DNA of 64,000 bases from assembly GCF_014641595.1 (NCBI RefSeq), contig NZ_BMIA01000002.1:62001-126000 (forward strand). Direction: 5' to 3'. The notes below the pieces were generated by a model, which was not told the DNA's origin, did no database searches, and was given only the letters and a program-made list of their open reading frames with translations. Shown here one piece after another: positions 31,576 to 40,626 of the stretch; the first letter of the stretch is position 1, and each line of letters starts with the position of its first letter. Origin of the DNA: Dyadobacter endophyticus. GTDB lineage: Bacteria; Bacteroidota; Bacteroidia; Cytophagales; Spirosomataceae. Position numbers and translations under genes: made by a program.

Positions 31576-34500
31576 TCAAAAATCGTAACCCAGTGTTACG
31601 TAAGGAATTGGCTTGTTAGTATAACCGTTATCAACTCCCCAGGCGTAATCAAATTTGGCATAGAAGCCAAACAACGTCGTTCTCACCCCGGCCCCATAGC
31701 CCATCAGGTAAGGGTTTTTATAGTTGGTAACCGTTGCCCGGAATGGCTCGTTTTCATCCCCGATGATCTGGGTGTTCAGGCTGTTATTCTCGCTAAATGG
31801 ACCTTTGCCCGTCCAGGCAGTCCCAATATCGCCAAAGCCGACGATCTGGAAGTTGCGCAGGAAGCTCGATGTGATCGCGCCACGGTAAAGGTATTTTACC
31901 AGCGGGATTCTCAGTTCGGCGTTAAGCAGCATGTAGCTTGTGCCCGATAGCCTGTTCAGTTTAAATCCGCGCAGGTTTGTCGCGAAATCGGCAAAGAAAA
32001 TGTCGCGATTGTCACGCTGGAAGTTCAGCGGGTTATCGCCTGTACGGGTTTCTTTACGGTTACCCAGCCAGTTTTCCATACCTCCAAGGATATTCTGCTT
32101 AGGCGCCCGTCCGCCCGAATGGCTGGCAGATGCGCGCACGGCCAGGATCAGGTCGCGGTGGATTTTCTGATAATGGCGGAAGTCGAGACTCACGCGGTTG
32201 AAGCTCTCGTTTCCGTTACTCAAACCCTGGTACAAGTCGTAACGTAGCTTGAAGCGCGTTCCTTCCATCATATTCATGCCATTCACGCGGGTGTTGTCGA
32301 ATACAAATTCGCTGCGCAAGCCTCCGTAGTTAGAAGACATATCCGGATTGGTCAGCAGCACCTCGATCATTCTCGTGGAGGTGAACATGGGCGATACCGA
32401 GAAACGGCTCGTGGTCGAGAACGGGTAGGATGCCGTGAACATCAGCTGGTTGAAACGGTATTTCTGGATGAGCCCTTCCGAATCGTTGTAAAGTGTTTTG
32501 CGGTCCACACGCAAGCCAAAGTCGATACGATATGTATTGTTGTTGTACTCGGCAAACAAATCGCTGTTACGGAAATTAGACGAAATGAAGATCCCGGCTT
32601 TAATCACGTGGTTTTCCAGCAGGTCATTCATCGAAATGGATTGCGCATAGCCAAATCCACGGATCGGGTCGATGCGCCAGTCCGAACTGGCGTCGTTGGT
32701 GATAAACAAGCCTTTGTAATTGTATGGCCCTTTGATGGCGATATTTTCACGGACAGCCTTGGTACGTGTCGCCACACCCGGGGTGGTCGGGAAACTGCCC
32801 CGGTTCCTTCTGGATTCAAATGACTTTAAGGTCTCTTCATCAAACTCGTAGTTATCGGTATCAACCTCGCCTTCTTTCAATGCGAGCTTGTTTGCTTGCT
32901 CGGCTTGCGCTGCTTTGGCGACAGAATCGGTTTTGGCGACATTGGCCGCGCCGGCGTTACCGGGGCTACCCGCGCTGGCAACGGTCAGCGATGGCGGATT
33001 CACCGTTGCATTAATATCAAATCCATTCTTAAAAGCGGCAGTGTAATACCCGTCGTTCAGATAGGTATAGGCCAATGCGCCGCCGGCAGCTTTCAGGTTC
33101 ACATCGGCATTGCGAATATTCTGAATATAATTTGTCAGCTGAACGCTAGCTTGGGAAGCGCGGTTGTATTTGTATAGATTATTGACACCCTTGCCATTGG
33201 AAAGGTAAACCACATCATTTTCATCGGCGTAAACCGGGGTTACCTTGGTCTTTCCCTCTGATTCGACCAGCTTGATCATGTTCTCCGACCTTGGCGTGCC
33301 GTCGTGCTCAAACAAGGTATAGGAAGGGGCAATCGACTTGAAATTGCCTTTGTCTCCCCTACCCAGCGAGTCGACCGGCCGGTTGGAGGAGAAAACGACC
33401 CTGCGAGAGGAACCTTGGATAAATCGGGGCGAAAGATCGTCGTAAAGGTCATTGGTCAATGGCAATGCAGAAGCCCTGGCCACGCTGATGAGGAAAATAT
33501 CGTTCTGGCCGGCCTTATCCGCGCTCACGGCGAGCATAGAACCGTCGTGGGACACATCCATATCTACGATCTGGTCAAGCCCGCGGATATTGCGCTTCGT
33601 TTTGATTTTGATTTTCTTGGTACCTACATTTTCAAACATGTACAGGTTCTTCTTGTCGTTCTCATTGGCAAGGATCGTCAGTACATTGTTTTTCGACCAG
33701 CCCAAAAGCGGCGGCTGCGTTTTCATACGGCCACCGATAATGTCGAGCTTGCCCTGGCGTACCACTTTCTTGGAACCCGTTTCACTATCAAACAAATACA
33801 CACGATAGCGACCGTTTTTGATCTCGCTTACAGCCGTAAACTTTTTATCCGGCGAAATCTTGATCACCGCGCTGGCGTCGGTCACGTTGAACTCATTGAG
33901 CTTATATTTCCAGCTCGGGTTGGGGTCTGTATAAAACTGTTCGGCGTTCTTGGTCTGGTTCAGGTAATAGGCCCGCCAGTCGCGCAGAAAACGGTTATAG
34001 GATTGTACGCCGAGCGTGCTGGTAATACTGGTTTGCTCGGTACGGATAATGCGGGTCAGGTTTAGAATATCTGAAATCTTGTCCTTTCCGTAGCGCTCGG
34101 CAATGTAGTTCCAGATCGAATGCCCGATCAGCGTCGCGTCGTCGCCCGTCATCAGCGTAGGCTTGCGTATGTTGCGGTTTTTGAAGAAATCGCGCATGTA
34201 ATCGTTCAGCTCAGGCGACCACCCCTCGGCAATGTAAGCCGCTGTTCCCGACATGAACCATTCGGGCAATGTGAGCAGCAGCGAGCTCTGCAACGCTTCT
34301 TTCATGTTACCGCCATAAAGCATGTCGTACACGAAAAGAAGGCTGATATCCCGCACCAGTTTCTTACGAAAACCGATCTGATCACCCGTATATGCCACTT
34401 CCACGCGTGACTGCGAAAGATTGAGCTTCTGGTCGCTGAGATTATCCAGCACCGAAAGCCCCATGTTGCTTTGTTCGAGCTCCGCGGGCGAGTTGTAGAG

Positions 34501-34791
34501 AAATATTTTTACGCGGTTATAGGGCGTCCAGCCGAGCACATCGGTGATTTTATCAAATTCGCTTTCAGCATATTGCGCCGTCAGCTTGGCGAGTGCGGTG
34601 CCGCCCTGGTAGTGGTAGATTTCGAAGTTGGTGGTTCGGAATATCTTCCAGTTGAACTTCTTGTATTGAACCCGGTTCTTTCCAAAAGTCTCCTGTGAAG
34701 GATAGCGCTGTGCTATTGATTCTGTAAATAATCCCAAAACCGCTAAAAGACCGATCGAAAAGGTTAATGTGTAAATATATCTTCTGCTCAT
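31576..34791 (-). CDS. Large envelope protein: peptidase-MA-like, TolB-type propeller and outer-membrane barrel
   Basis: 1071 residues with a signal peptide (cleavage near SIAQR). Approximate layout: a peptidase-MA-like domain (35-280; TTNFEIYHYQGGTALAKLTA, LPEWFMSGTAAYIAEGWSPE), a WD40/TolB-like propeller (300-600; ISPDKKFTAVSEIKNGRYRV, VSHDGSMLAVSADKAGQNDI), a low-complexity Ala-rich linker, and a BamA/surface-antigen-like barrel from about 680 to an ending PYVTLGYDF. Where gluzincins have HExxH, this has VRDISLL, so it is probably not a protease. Function unknown; similar proteins are common in Cytophagales. It lies in a minus-strand run with the PorP/SprF gene. Confidence 0.75.
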   Translation of the reverse strand: MSRRYIYTLTFSIGLLAVLGLFTESIAQRYPSQETFGKNRVQYKKFNWKIFRTTNFEIYHYQGGTALAKLTAQYAESEFDKITDVLGWTPYNRVKIFLYNSPAELEQSNMGLSVLDNLSDQKLNLSQSRVEVAYTGDQIGFRKKLVRDISLLFVYDMLYGGNMKEALQSSLLLTLPEWFMSGTAAYIAEGWSPELNDYMRDFFKNRNIRKPTLMTGDDATLIGHSIWNYIAERYGKDKISDILNLTRIIRTEQTSITSTLGVQSYNRFLRDWRAYYLNQTKNAEQFYTDPNPSWKYKLNEFNVTDASAVIKISPDKKFTAVSEIKNGRYRVYLFDSETGSKKVVRQGKLDIIGGRMKTQPPLLGWSKNNVLTILANENDKKNLYMFENVGTKKIKIKTKRNIRGLDQIVDMDVSHDGSMLAVSADKAGQNDIFLISVARASALPLTNDLYDDLSPRFIQGSSRRVVFSSNRPVDSLGRGDKGNFKSIAPSYTLFEHDGTPRSENMIKLVESEGKTKVTPVYADENDVVYLSNGKGVNNLYKYNRASQASVQLTNYIQNIRNADVNLKAAGGALAYTYLNDGYYTAAFKNGFDINATVNPPSLTVASAGSPGNAGAANVAKTDSVAKAAQAEQANKLALKEGEVDTDNYEFDEETLKSFESRRNRGSFPTTPGVATRTKAVRENIAIKGPYNYKGLFITNDASSDWRIDPIRGFGYAQSISMNDLLENHVIKAGIFISSNFRNSDLFAEYNNNTYRIDFGLRVDRKTLYNDSEGLIQKYRFNQLMFTASYPFSTTSRFSVSPMFTSTRMIEVLLTNPDMSSNYGGLRSEFVFDNTRVNGMNMMEGTRFKLRYDLYQGLSNGNESFNRVSLDFRHYQKIHRDLILAVRASASHSGGRAPKQNILGGMENWLGNRKETRTGDNPLNFQRDNRDIFFADFATNLRGFKLNRLSGTSYMLLNAELRIPLVKYLYRGAITSSFLRNFQIVGFGDIGTAWTGKGPFSENNSLNTQIIGDENEPFRATVTNYKNPYLMGYGAGVRTTLFGFYAKFDYAWGVDNGYTNKPIPYVTLGYDF

Positions 34792-34807
34792 ATTGCTTAG
34801 GCTGACG

Positions 34808-35878
34808 TCAACGGAAATATAACGAAAAATACCTTTTTATATTCACTAGCGGATTCAATTCTTTCCCGTAAATCAGGTGGTTACAAAACTCTTTTGCGAA
34901 AAAAGGCGCGAGTGTAACGCCCTTTGTGCCTAACCCATTGAAAATAGCGACATTAGAAAACTCCGGGTGGACGCCGATCAGCGGTCGCCGGTCGCGCACG
35001 GAAGGGCGGATGCCCGCCTGGGCGCCGATTAATGTGTAACCGGTATTCAGCAATCCCTTCAATTTGGATTCCAGCTCCGCGGTAGCCGCCTCCGTAGCCT
35101 CCCAGTCGAGCGGGTCCCACGAGTAGGTGGCTCCCACTTTCATCCTATTCTCAGCCACCGGCAATGCGAATATGCCCTGGTTTATGATGTACGGTTTCAC
35201 CAAAACATCCGGGGTGATTTCAAGGATTTGTCCTTTTACCGGTGTAAACGGCAGCCAGTCGAACCAGCCGTTTTCCAAAGCAAAAAAACCCTGACTGAAA
35301 ATGACCGTTTTGAACCGCTTGCCCCGCCATTCGATGCCCTCTTCTGTCCGCGAAATGTCAGCGGCATCAAAGGCGGCTTCCACATATAAATTTCGTTGCT
35401 GAAAATACCCGCGGCTGGCATCCAGCAAGACCGGCAAATCGATCCACCCCGATTGTACCACTTCAAGCCCTCCGAAATCCGCATGGATGTAAGCTAGCTC
35501 ATGCCCCGGGTCGGGCGTGTCGGCGATATAGCGGCGAATGCTCGGGTCGGCCGTTTGGGCAATGTAAGTATTCTGCTCTTCGATCGACCGGAAAGGTCGG
35601 TAAATCGGCGTGAGGTGCATTAATTTACACGCAAGTTTTTCTTGCAGGTTTCTGTAAAAGGATTTGGCATAAGGGAAAAGATCGTCGGCCAGCCAGGTCT
35701 TGACCAGCTTTTTGCCCGTCAGCGGATTAAAAATACCTGCCGCAACGCGCGAAGACGAAGGCATGGAAGAATCTCCAACGATTTGGAAGGTTTTACCCAA
35801 ATCGTACAGGTGCCAGGCAACGGAGGTGCCCCCGATCCCCTGCCCTATGATAAGGTATTCGTAGTCAAATTGCGGCAT
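34808..35878 (-). CDS. FAD-dependent oxidoreductase of the D-amino-acid-oxidase fold
   Basis: 356 residues from the ATG at 35878 (MPQFDYEYLIIGQGIGGTSV); an upstream in-frame extension to 35935 overlaps cmk and was not used. The dinucleotide motif GQGIGGTSVAWHL is at about 11-23. Other DAO-family features are VAAGIFNPLTGKKLVKTWL, VKGQILEI and the C-terminal GIRPSVRDRRPLIGVHPE with FNGLGTKGVTLAPFFA. The fold oxidises amines or amino acids; it resembles the oxidase part of MnmC and ThiO-like enzymes, but the substrate is unknown. The start is one base past the cmk stop, so the two are probably translated from one mRNA. Confidence 0.82.
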   Translation of the reverse strand: MPQFDYEYLIIGQGIGGTSVAWHLYDLGKTFQIVGDSSMPSSSRVAAGIFNPLTGKKLVKTWLADDLFPYAKSFYRNLQEKLACKLMHLTPIYRPFRSIEEQNTYIAQTADPSIRRYIADTPDPGHELAYIHADFGGLEVVQSGWIDLPVLLDASRGYFQQRNLYVEAAFDAADISRTEEGIEWRGKRFKTVIFSQGFFALENGWFDWLPFTPVKGQILEITPDVLVKPYIINQGIFALPVAENRMKVGATYSWDPLDWEATEAATAELESKLKGLLNTGYTLIGAQAGIRPSVRDRRPLIGVHPEFSNVAIFNGLGTKGVTLAPFFAKEFCNHLIYGKELNPLVNIKRYFSLYFR

Positions 35879-35879
35879 A

Positions 35880-36590
35880 TCAGGCTTTATTGGCAGCGCG
35901 GCGTCTGAGTGACAGCCCGATTTGCTCGTCGGCAAGGCGCACGACTACTTCCACCTGCTCATCGAGGGTCATAAAAGAGTTGTCGATATAAATGGCATCC
36001 TCGGCCTGTCGGAGCGGACTTTCGGCACGGTGCGTGTCGATATGGTCACGGGTTCTGAGGTTTTCAAGAATATCGCCCAAATCCACAATATCTCCCTTTT
36101 CCATCAGTTCCAACTGGCGGCGCTGCGCGCGGATCAGCGGATCGGCGTTCATGAAAATTTTCAGCTCAGCCTGCGGAAACACGACGGTCCCAATGTCGCG
36201 ACCATCCATTACAATGCCCTTGGTCTTTCCCATTCGCTGCTGCTGGGCCACCAGCGCGTGCCGCACCTCGGCGATTGCACTTACCTCGCTCACGCTTTCG
36301 GAAACGTACATTTTCCTGATCTCGTCCTCCACATTCGAACCATTCAGGTACGTATCGTTGCGGCCGAGCTCGGGATGGCGGCGGAATGTGATCTGCACCT
36401 TTGATAAGGCGCTTTCTACTTCCTTGGGATTGGTAAGACTTATATGATTTTGGATAAAATACAGAGTAACAGCCCTGTACATCGCGCCGGTGTCGATGTA
36501 AGGGTAATTCAATTGCTTGGCAACCAGTTTTGCAGTCGTGGATTTACCACAACTCGAATAACCGTCGATCGCAACGATAATCTTAGGCAT
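35880..36590 (-). CDS. cmk: Cytidylate kinase
   Basis: 236 residues, full length. Phosphorylates CMP/dCMP with ATP. Motifs: Walker A-type GYSSCGKSTTAKLVA (residues 10-24), YPYIDTGAMYRAVTLYF, VMDGRDIGTVVFPQAELKIF, and the LID-like arginine-rich RTRDHIDTHRAESPLRQAED. It is followed after one base by the FAD oxidoreductase and preceded by a GNAT gene 47 bases upstream. Confidence 0.95.
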   Translation of the reverse strand: MPKIIVAIDGYSSCGKSTTAKLVAKQLNYPYIDTGAMYRAVTLYFIQNHISLTNPKEVESALSKVQITFRRHPELGRNDTYLNGSNVEDEIRKMYVSESVSEVSAIAEVRHALVAQQQRMGKTKGIVMDGRDIGTVVFPQAELKIFMNADPLIRAQRRQLELMEKGDIVDLGDILENLRTRDHIDTHRAESPLRQAEDAIYIDNSFMTLDEQVEVVVRLADEQIGLSLRRRAANKA

Positions 36591-36637
36591 ACTTTAAGGA
36601 CAATGTTTGACAGACCGTAAAAATACATCTTTAAAAC

Positions 36638-37153
36638 TCACTCTGCGGCGAGCTTAACAAACAAATGTTCGTCCAGTACCTGGTCATTTTTGATAATGGC
36701 CTTGCGGTGAATGGCTTCTAATCTGTAACCGGCCTTTTCGAGCACCCGCATCGAGGCAGGATTCGTTTCAAATACCCCTGCATAGAGACGGGTAATGGTC
36801 GTGTTTTCAAAAATCCAGTCGGTCATCTGCACTACGGCCTGGGTGGTAATGTTCAGGCCCCAGTAAGGTTCGCCGAGCCAGTAACCGATCTCAGCATTAT
36901 TACGGTGGATATCCTCCTGCCGGAGCACGCCTATCCCGCCTGCAAATTCATCATTATAATAGATCGCGCGGTGAAAGCTCTCGCCACTATGCCGACCGTT
37001 GCAAAAGTCAATCCAGTAGTGGGCGTCGGAGAGCGTATAAGGCGAGGGGAAATTGTCCCTCACCTGTGCTACCACCTTCTTGTTGTTGGCCAGCTGCGCC
37101 AGCCTTTCGGCAATATTTCTTGTGAACGGCCTGAGTGTTACCTGATGGTCCAT
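36638..37153 (-). CDS. GNAT family N-acetyltransferase (RimJ/RimL type)
   Basis: 171 residues. Acetyl-CoA-dependent transferase of the Acetyltransf_3 subgroup: VTLRPFTRNIAERLAQLAN at the N-terminus, AEIGYWLGEPYWGLNITTQA for the acetyl-CoA region, and the closing RLYAGVFETNPASMRVLEKA with GYRLEA. The family includes ribosomal-protein and small-molecule acetylases; substrate not determinable. It follows lutC by 6 bases and is likely co-transcribed with it. Confidence 0.85.
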   Translation of the reverse strand: MDHQVTLRPFTRNIAERLAQLANNKKVVAQVRDNFPSPYTLSDAHYWIDFCNGRHSGESFHRAIYYNDEFAGGIGVLRQEDIHRNNAEIGYWLGEPYWGLNITTQAVVQMTDWIFENTTITRLYAGVFETNPASMRVLEKAGYRLEAIHRKAIIKNDQVLDEHLFVKLAAE

Positions 37154-37159
37154 ACGAAA

Positions 37160-37750
37160 CTACTCGTCTTCGAGCAGGAAGATCACCATACTGCGCGCTC
37201 CGTGCGCGCCGATGACCAGCGATTGCTCAATATCAGCAGTTTTTGACGGACCTGCAATAAAACAGCCCCAGCCCAATGTGTCCTGCAAGCGCACGTAAGC
37301 CTGATGCATGTTGTCCACGAGTGCATTACGCGGGATCACAAACGCGAGGTTTTGTGTAATGAACGGCAAAACCCGGTGCGGCAAATATTGGTCGGAAATC
37401 CAGACAGCCCCATTCTCGGCCACGCCAAACTCTGCTTGCACGATGGCTATTTCCACGGTTTCCAACTCATGCGGATCGGAAACGTTGAGGCTGAAATCGG
37501 CCCAGGCACTCAACGCGGGAATCGTCGTAGCCCGGTTAACTATGCCTTGATATAGTGCTTCCGCTTTCTGCGCAAGCTCTTCCAGGTTTTTAACTACGAT
37601 TACCTCCGTGTAAATCGCGGCCAGCATTTCGCGGAATTTATCTTCCGTATTTGCAAAATTGCTGGCAAAAGTCGTAACCGCCGGCAAAGCGACTTCCTCC
37701 GGTTTGTTTTGCCTGATTTGGCTTAAAATGCTATCTCGTGAGCTCATCAT
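37160..37750 (-). CDS. lutC: LUD-domain lactate utilisation protein LutC
   Basis: 196 residues from the ATG at 37750, whose A is the last base of the lutB TGA (TGATG overlap); a TTG one codon earlier is also possible. LUD domain with AEFGVAENGAVWISD and the C-terminal GAHGARSMVIFLLEDE. LutC is the non-Fe-S subunit of the LutABC complex that oxidises L-lactate to pyruvate. Translational coupling to lutB supports the assignment. LutA lies 2 kb away across one opposite-strand gene. Confidence 0.87.
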   Translation of the reverse strand: MMSSRDSILSQIRQNKPEEVALPAVTTFASNFANTEDKFREMLAAIYTEVIVVKNLEELAQKAEALYQGIVNRATTIPALSAWADFSLNVSDPHELETVEIAIVQAEFGVAENGAVWISDQYLPHRVLPFITQNLAFVIPRNALVDNMHQAYVRLQDTLGWGCFIAGPSKTADIEQSLVIGAHGARSMVIFLLEDE

Positions 37751-39126
37751 CAATTTTTTCGGTTACGAACATACCAGTCGCGGAAACTTTCCTTTGGCGG
37801 CTCAGGCATATCGCGCTGTTTGTACCAGGGGTTCAATGCATTGTTGACCATGAATGGCATGGCGCGCATAACAGTCCGCCCCAGCCTGCCCGACCATTGA
37901 TAAAACCGCGGCGCGGCAAGCACGGTCGACATCGCACGGATACCTATTTCCTTGCTTTTCGGAACATAGCCCTCCTTTGCAAGTACCTGCCGCCATTTGT
38001 AAAGCTGTTCGTGAATATCGATTTTCACAGGGCACACATTCGAGCAGCTACCGCACAATGTGCTTGCAAACGGTAAGTCCGCATTCTTGGTCATATCCAA
38101 ATTCGGCGCCAGAATAGATCCGATCGGCCCGGCCACGGCATTATGATAACTATGCCCGCCGCTTCTTCTGTAAACCGGGCAGGTATTCATGCAAGCCCCG
38201 CAGCGAATACATTTCAATGAATTTCTGAAATCCTTTCTCCCTAACTGCGTGCTCCGGCCATTATCAACGATTACAATATGCATTTCCTGCCCTTCGCGCG
38301 GCTTTTTGAAATGACTGCTGTAAGTGGTGATCGGCTGACCGGTGGCGCTTCTCGCGAGCAGGCGCAGGAAAACGCCCAAATGCTCTTGTTTTGGGATAAT
38401 TTTCTCAAAACCCATGCAGGCAATATGAATATCGGCCAAATGCGCGCCCATATCAGCATTACCTTCGTTGGTCGATACGACAAAACCGCCCGTTTCGGCC
38501 ACAGCGAAGTTTACGCCCGTCAGTGCGGCACGTCGGGTCAGGAACTTGTCGCGCAAATGCTGCCGAGCGGCTTCGGTGAGGTATTGCGGGTCGGTGGCGC
38601 CGGCGTCGGTGCCGAGATGTTCGTGGAAAAGGTCGCCGATATCCTTCTTTTTCAAATGGATCGCCGGAAGCACAATATGGCTTGGCGGCTCGTTACGGAG
38701 CTGCACAATGCGTTCGCCGAGGTCGGTATCGATCACTTCGATGCCGTTTTTGCTCAGGAACTCGTTCATATGGCACTCCTCGGTGAGCATCGACTTGCTT
38801 TTCACCATCTTGTCGATCTTGTGCTTCTTCAAAAGTCCTAGCACGATCTCGTTATGCTCGGCCGCATTCGCAGCCCAATGCACCTGCACGCCGTTTTCTT
38901 TCGCTTTTTGTTCGAAAGAAATCAACAGCTCGTCCAGGTGGGCGAGTACATAATGCTTGATTCCCGACGCGGCTTCGCGAAGCTCTTCCCATTCGGGGAG
39001 TTGTTTGGATGACTTATCGCGCTTCTGGCGCACGAACCACAGGGTTTCGTCGTGCCAGTTTACGTAAGGTTCGTCTCTGTTGAACACCGCGGAAGCCTCC
39101 GCGTGCTCCATTACTGTTTTGGACAT
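37750..39126 (-). CDS. lutB: Iron-sulphur lactate utilisation protein LutB
   Basis: 458 residues. LUD domain in the N-terminal two thirds (LPAIHLKKKDIGDLFHEHLG, AETGGFVVSTNEGNADM). Two ferredoxin-like cluster motifs follow: CIRCGACMNTCPVY at about 309-322 and TLCGSCSNVCPVKI around 359-372, each with three spaced Cys plus a following CP. The C-terminal segment matches the LutB tail. The protein carries electrons in L-lactate oxidation. It is the first gene of lutB-lutC-GNAT and starts 241 bases from a divergent secreted-protein gene; that gap must hold its promoter. Confidence 0.92.
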   Translation of the reverse strand: MSKTVMEHAEASAVFNRDEPYVNWHDETLWFVRQKRDKSSKQLPEWEELREAASGIKHYVLAHLDELLISFEQKAKENGVQVHWAANAAEHNEIVLGLLKKHKIDKMVKSKSMLTEECHMNEFLSKNGIEVIDTDLGERIVQLRNEPPSHIVLPAIHLKKKDIGDLFHEHLGTDAGATDPQYLTEAARQHLRDKFLTRRAALTGVNFAVAETGGFVVSTNEGNADMGAHLADIHIACMGFEKIIPKQEHLGVFLRLLARSATGQPITTYSSHFKKPREGQEMHIVIVDNGRSTQLGRKDFRNSLKCIRCGACMNTCPVYRRSGGHSYHNAVAGPIGSILAPNLDMTKNADLPFASTLCGSCSNVCPVKIDIHEQLYKWRQVLAKEGYVPKSKEIGIRAMSTVLAAPRFYQWSGRLGRTVMRAMPFMVNNALNPWYKQRDMPEPPKESFRDWYVRNRKN

Positions 39127-39275
39127 AGCTGCCTTAACAATTAGATAATGGTATTTAAAGAAGAATAAGATTTGTACTTTTCACATTCGTTGCATTATTT
39201 CAAGTTTGCAGTTTGTTTAATAAACAACTTTTTACAAATCGAAAAAATGCTATTTTCTTGTATTGCAATATCTTA

Positions 39276-39283
39276 TACTTTTG
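39276..39283 (+). promoter_or_regulatory. -7 promoter box for the small secreted protein gene
   Basis: TACTTTTG, an exact TAnnTTTG match, with a CTTG at 39257-39260 as a loose -33 element. It gives a leader of about 80 bases. Confidence 0.5.
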
Positions 39284-39367
39284 AATCAACAAAGTTTTTC
39301 GATCGGGGCATCGGAGTCTGAATTAAGTTCAGTTTAACTTTTTTTAGACATTTAAATATTAACTCCT

Positions 39368-39763
39368 ATGAAAACCAAAAACACTCTTATTATCGCAGCC
39401 TTGACAGGCGTGCTACTATCAGGATCGGCATTTGCTGCAAATGCCCAGAACAACTTCGCTACCGCAGACAAAACGGAAAACGCTTCTACCAAGCTGACTG
39501 TTCTGCAGGTTAAACCATTGCAATTCCGCGTTTCTTATAATAATCCAATTTCAAAGAATGTAGTCGTTCGTATTCTGGACAACGAGAAGAATGTGCTTTT
39601 CTCAGAAAACCGTAAAGTTGAGAACAACTACCTGAAATACTTCGATTTATCAACCCTGATGGACGGTACTTATACGTTCGAAATCACGGATGGTAAAGAG
39701 AAGACTGCACAATCGTTTGATATTTTGACTACAACCAGCCGCGTTGTTTCTTCAATTAACTAA
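39368..39763 (+). CDS. Small secreted beta-sandwich-like protein
   Basis: 131 residues with a clear Sec signal peptide (MKTKNTLIIAALTGVLLSGS, cleavage near ANAQ). The mature domain has alternating strands (KLTVLQVKPLQFRVSYNNPI, VVVRILDNEKNVLFSENRKV, GTYTFEITDGKEKTAQSFDI). It resembles the Ig/fibronectin-like fold of T9SS sorting tails but is a free-standing protein. Related short proteins are common in Cytophagales and are unstudied. It has its own promoter and terminator and interrupts lutA and lutB on the opposite strand. Confidence 0.75.
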   Translation: MKTKNTLIIAALTGVLLSGSAFAANAQNNFATADKTENASTKLTVLQVKPLQFRVSYNNPISKNVVVRILDNEKNVLFSENRKVENNYLKYFDLSTLMDGTYTFEITDGKEKTAQSFDILTTTSRVVSSIN

Positions 39764-39834
39764 CAACGGGCACTTCTCAGATTCCATCCCGCGTGACACG
39801 TTCTGCGTAGCGCGCATTCAATAAACTTTGTAAG

Positions 39835-39873
39835 AACCGGGGCTCAGTATGTGGGCTCCGGTTTTGTTTTTTT
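39835..39873 (+). terminator. Terminator of the secreted protein gene, overlapping lutA 3' end
   Basis: Stem AACCGGGGCTC (39835-39845) pairs with GGGCTCCGGTT (39853-39863), including G-U pairs, followed by TTGTTTTTTT. The last codons of lutA on the minus strand lie inside this hairpin. Confidence 0.75.
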
Positions 39874-40623
39874 GATGCCTGCATTTAAAATTTCGGCGAT
39901 GTGCATTACCTGCACATTGGAATTGCCGCGTTTGAGAATACCGCCCAAATGCATCAGACAACTCATGTCGGAGCCGGTAATGTACTCTGCATTGTGCCTG
40001 ATATGATCGGCCACGCGGTCCTTACCCATTTTCACCGACACCGCTTCCTCGCTCACGCAGAACGTCCCGCCAAAACCGCAGCATTCGTCGGTCCGGTCCA
40101 GATCGATCAGTTCGATGCCTTTAACCTGTTTCAAAAGCGATACGGGCTTCGAGTACGGCGCCGCATTCAGCTCCGACATTTGGGACAAATACAGCCCGCG
40201 CTGCCCGTGGCAACCCTGGTGCAAGCCGACCCGGTGCGGGAACTCGGCTTCAATGCTTTCTATTTTTAAAACATCGGTCAGAAATTCGACCAGTTCGTAA
40301 ACCCGCTTTCTGAGTACTTTGGATTCGTCGGCCTTGTTATCGGCCTTCAAATGGTCCTTAATATGCAGCACACAGCTCCCCGAGGGCGATACTACGTAAT
40401 CGCAATCTTTGAAAATATCATAAAAAAGATTGTCACACGAGCGAGAGAGGTGTTCGAATCCGGAATTGGCCATCGGCTGGCCGCAGCAGGTCTGGTTCAG
40501 CGGAAATGTAACGGTGCAGCCGAGTTTTTCGAGCAATTCGAGCGTAGCGACGCCCACTTGCGGATAAAACTGATCGACATAACAGGGAATAAATAATCCG
40601 ATCTTCCAATTTGAGTAATTCAT
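39844..40623 (-). CDS. lutA: Lactate utilisation protein LutA
   Basis: 259 residues with two CCG (heterodisulphide-reductase-like) domains. The repeated motifs are QTCCGQPMANSGF near residue 44 and DECCGFGGTFCVS near 182, plus PSGSCVLHIKDH and a GCHGQRGLY segment. LutA is the Fe-S subunit of the LutABC L-lactate oxidase system. It is 3 bases downstream of the EEP-fold gene, making it the last gene of the sugar-degradation run; this placement suggests that lactate made by the pathway is its substrate. Confidence 0.92.
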   Translation of the reverse strand: MNYSNWKIGLFIPCYVDQFYPQVGVATLELLEKLGCTVTFPLNQTCCGQPMANSGFEHLSRSCDNLFYDIFKDCDYVVSPSGSCVLHIKDHLKADNKADESKVLRKRVYELVEFLTDVLKIESIEAEFPHRVGLHQGCHGQRGLYLSQMSELNAAPYSKPVSLLKQVKGIELIDLDRTDECCGFGGTFCVSEEAVSVKMGKDRVADHIRHNAEYITGSDMSCLMHLGGILKRGNSNVQVMHIAEILNAGIKKTKPEPTY

Positions 40624-40626
40624 TTT

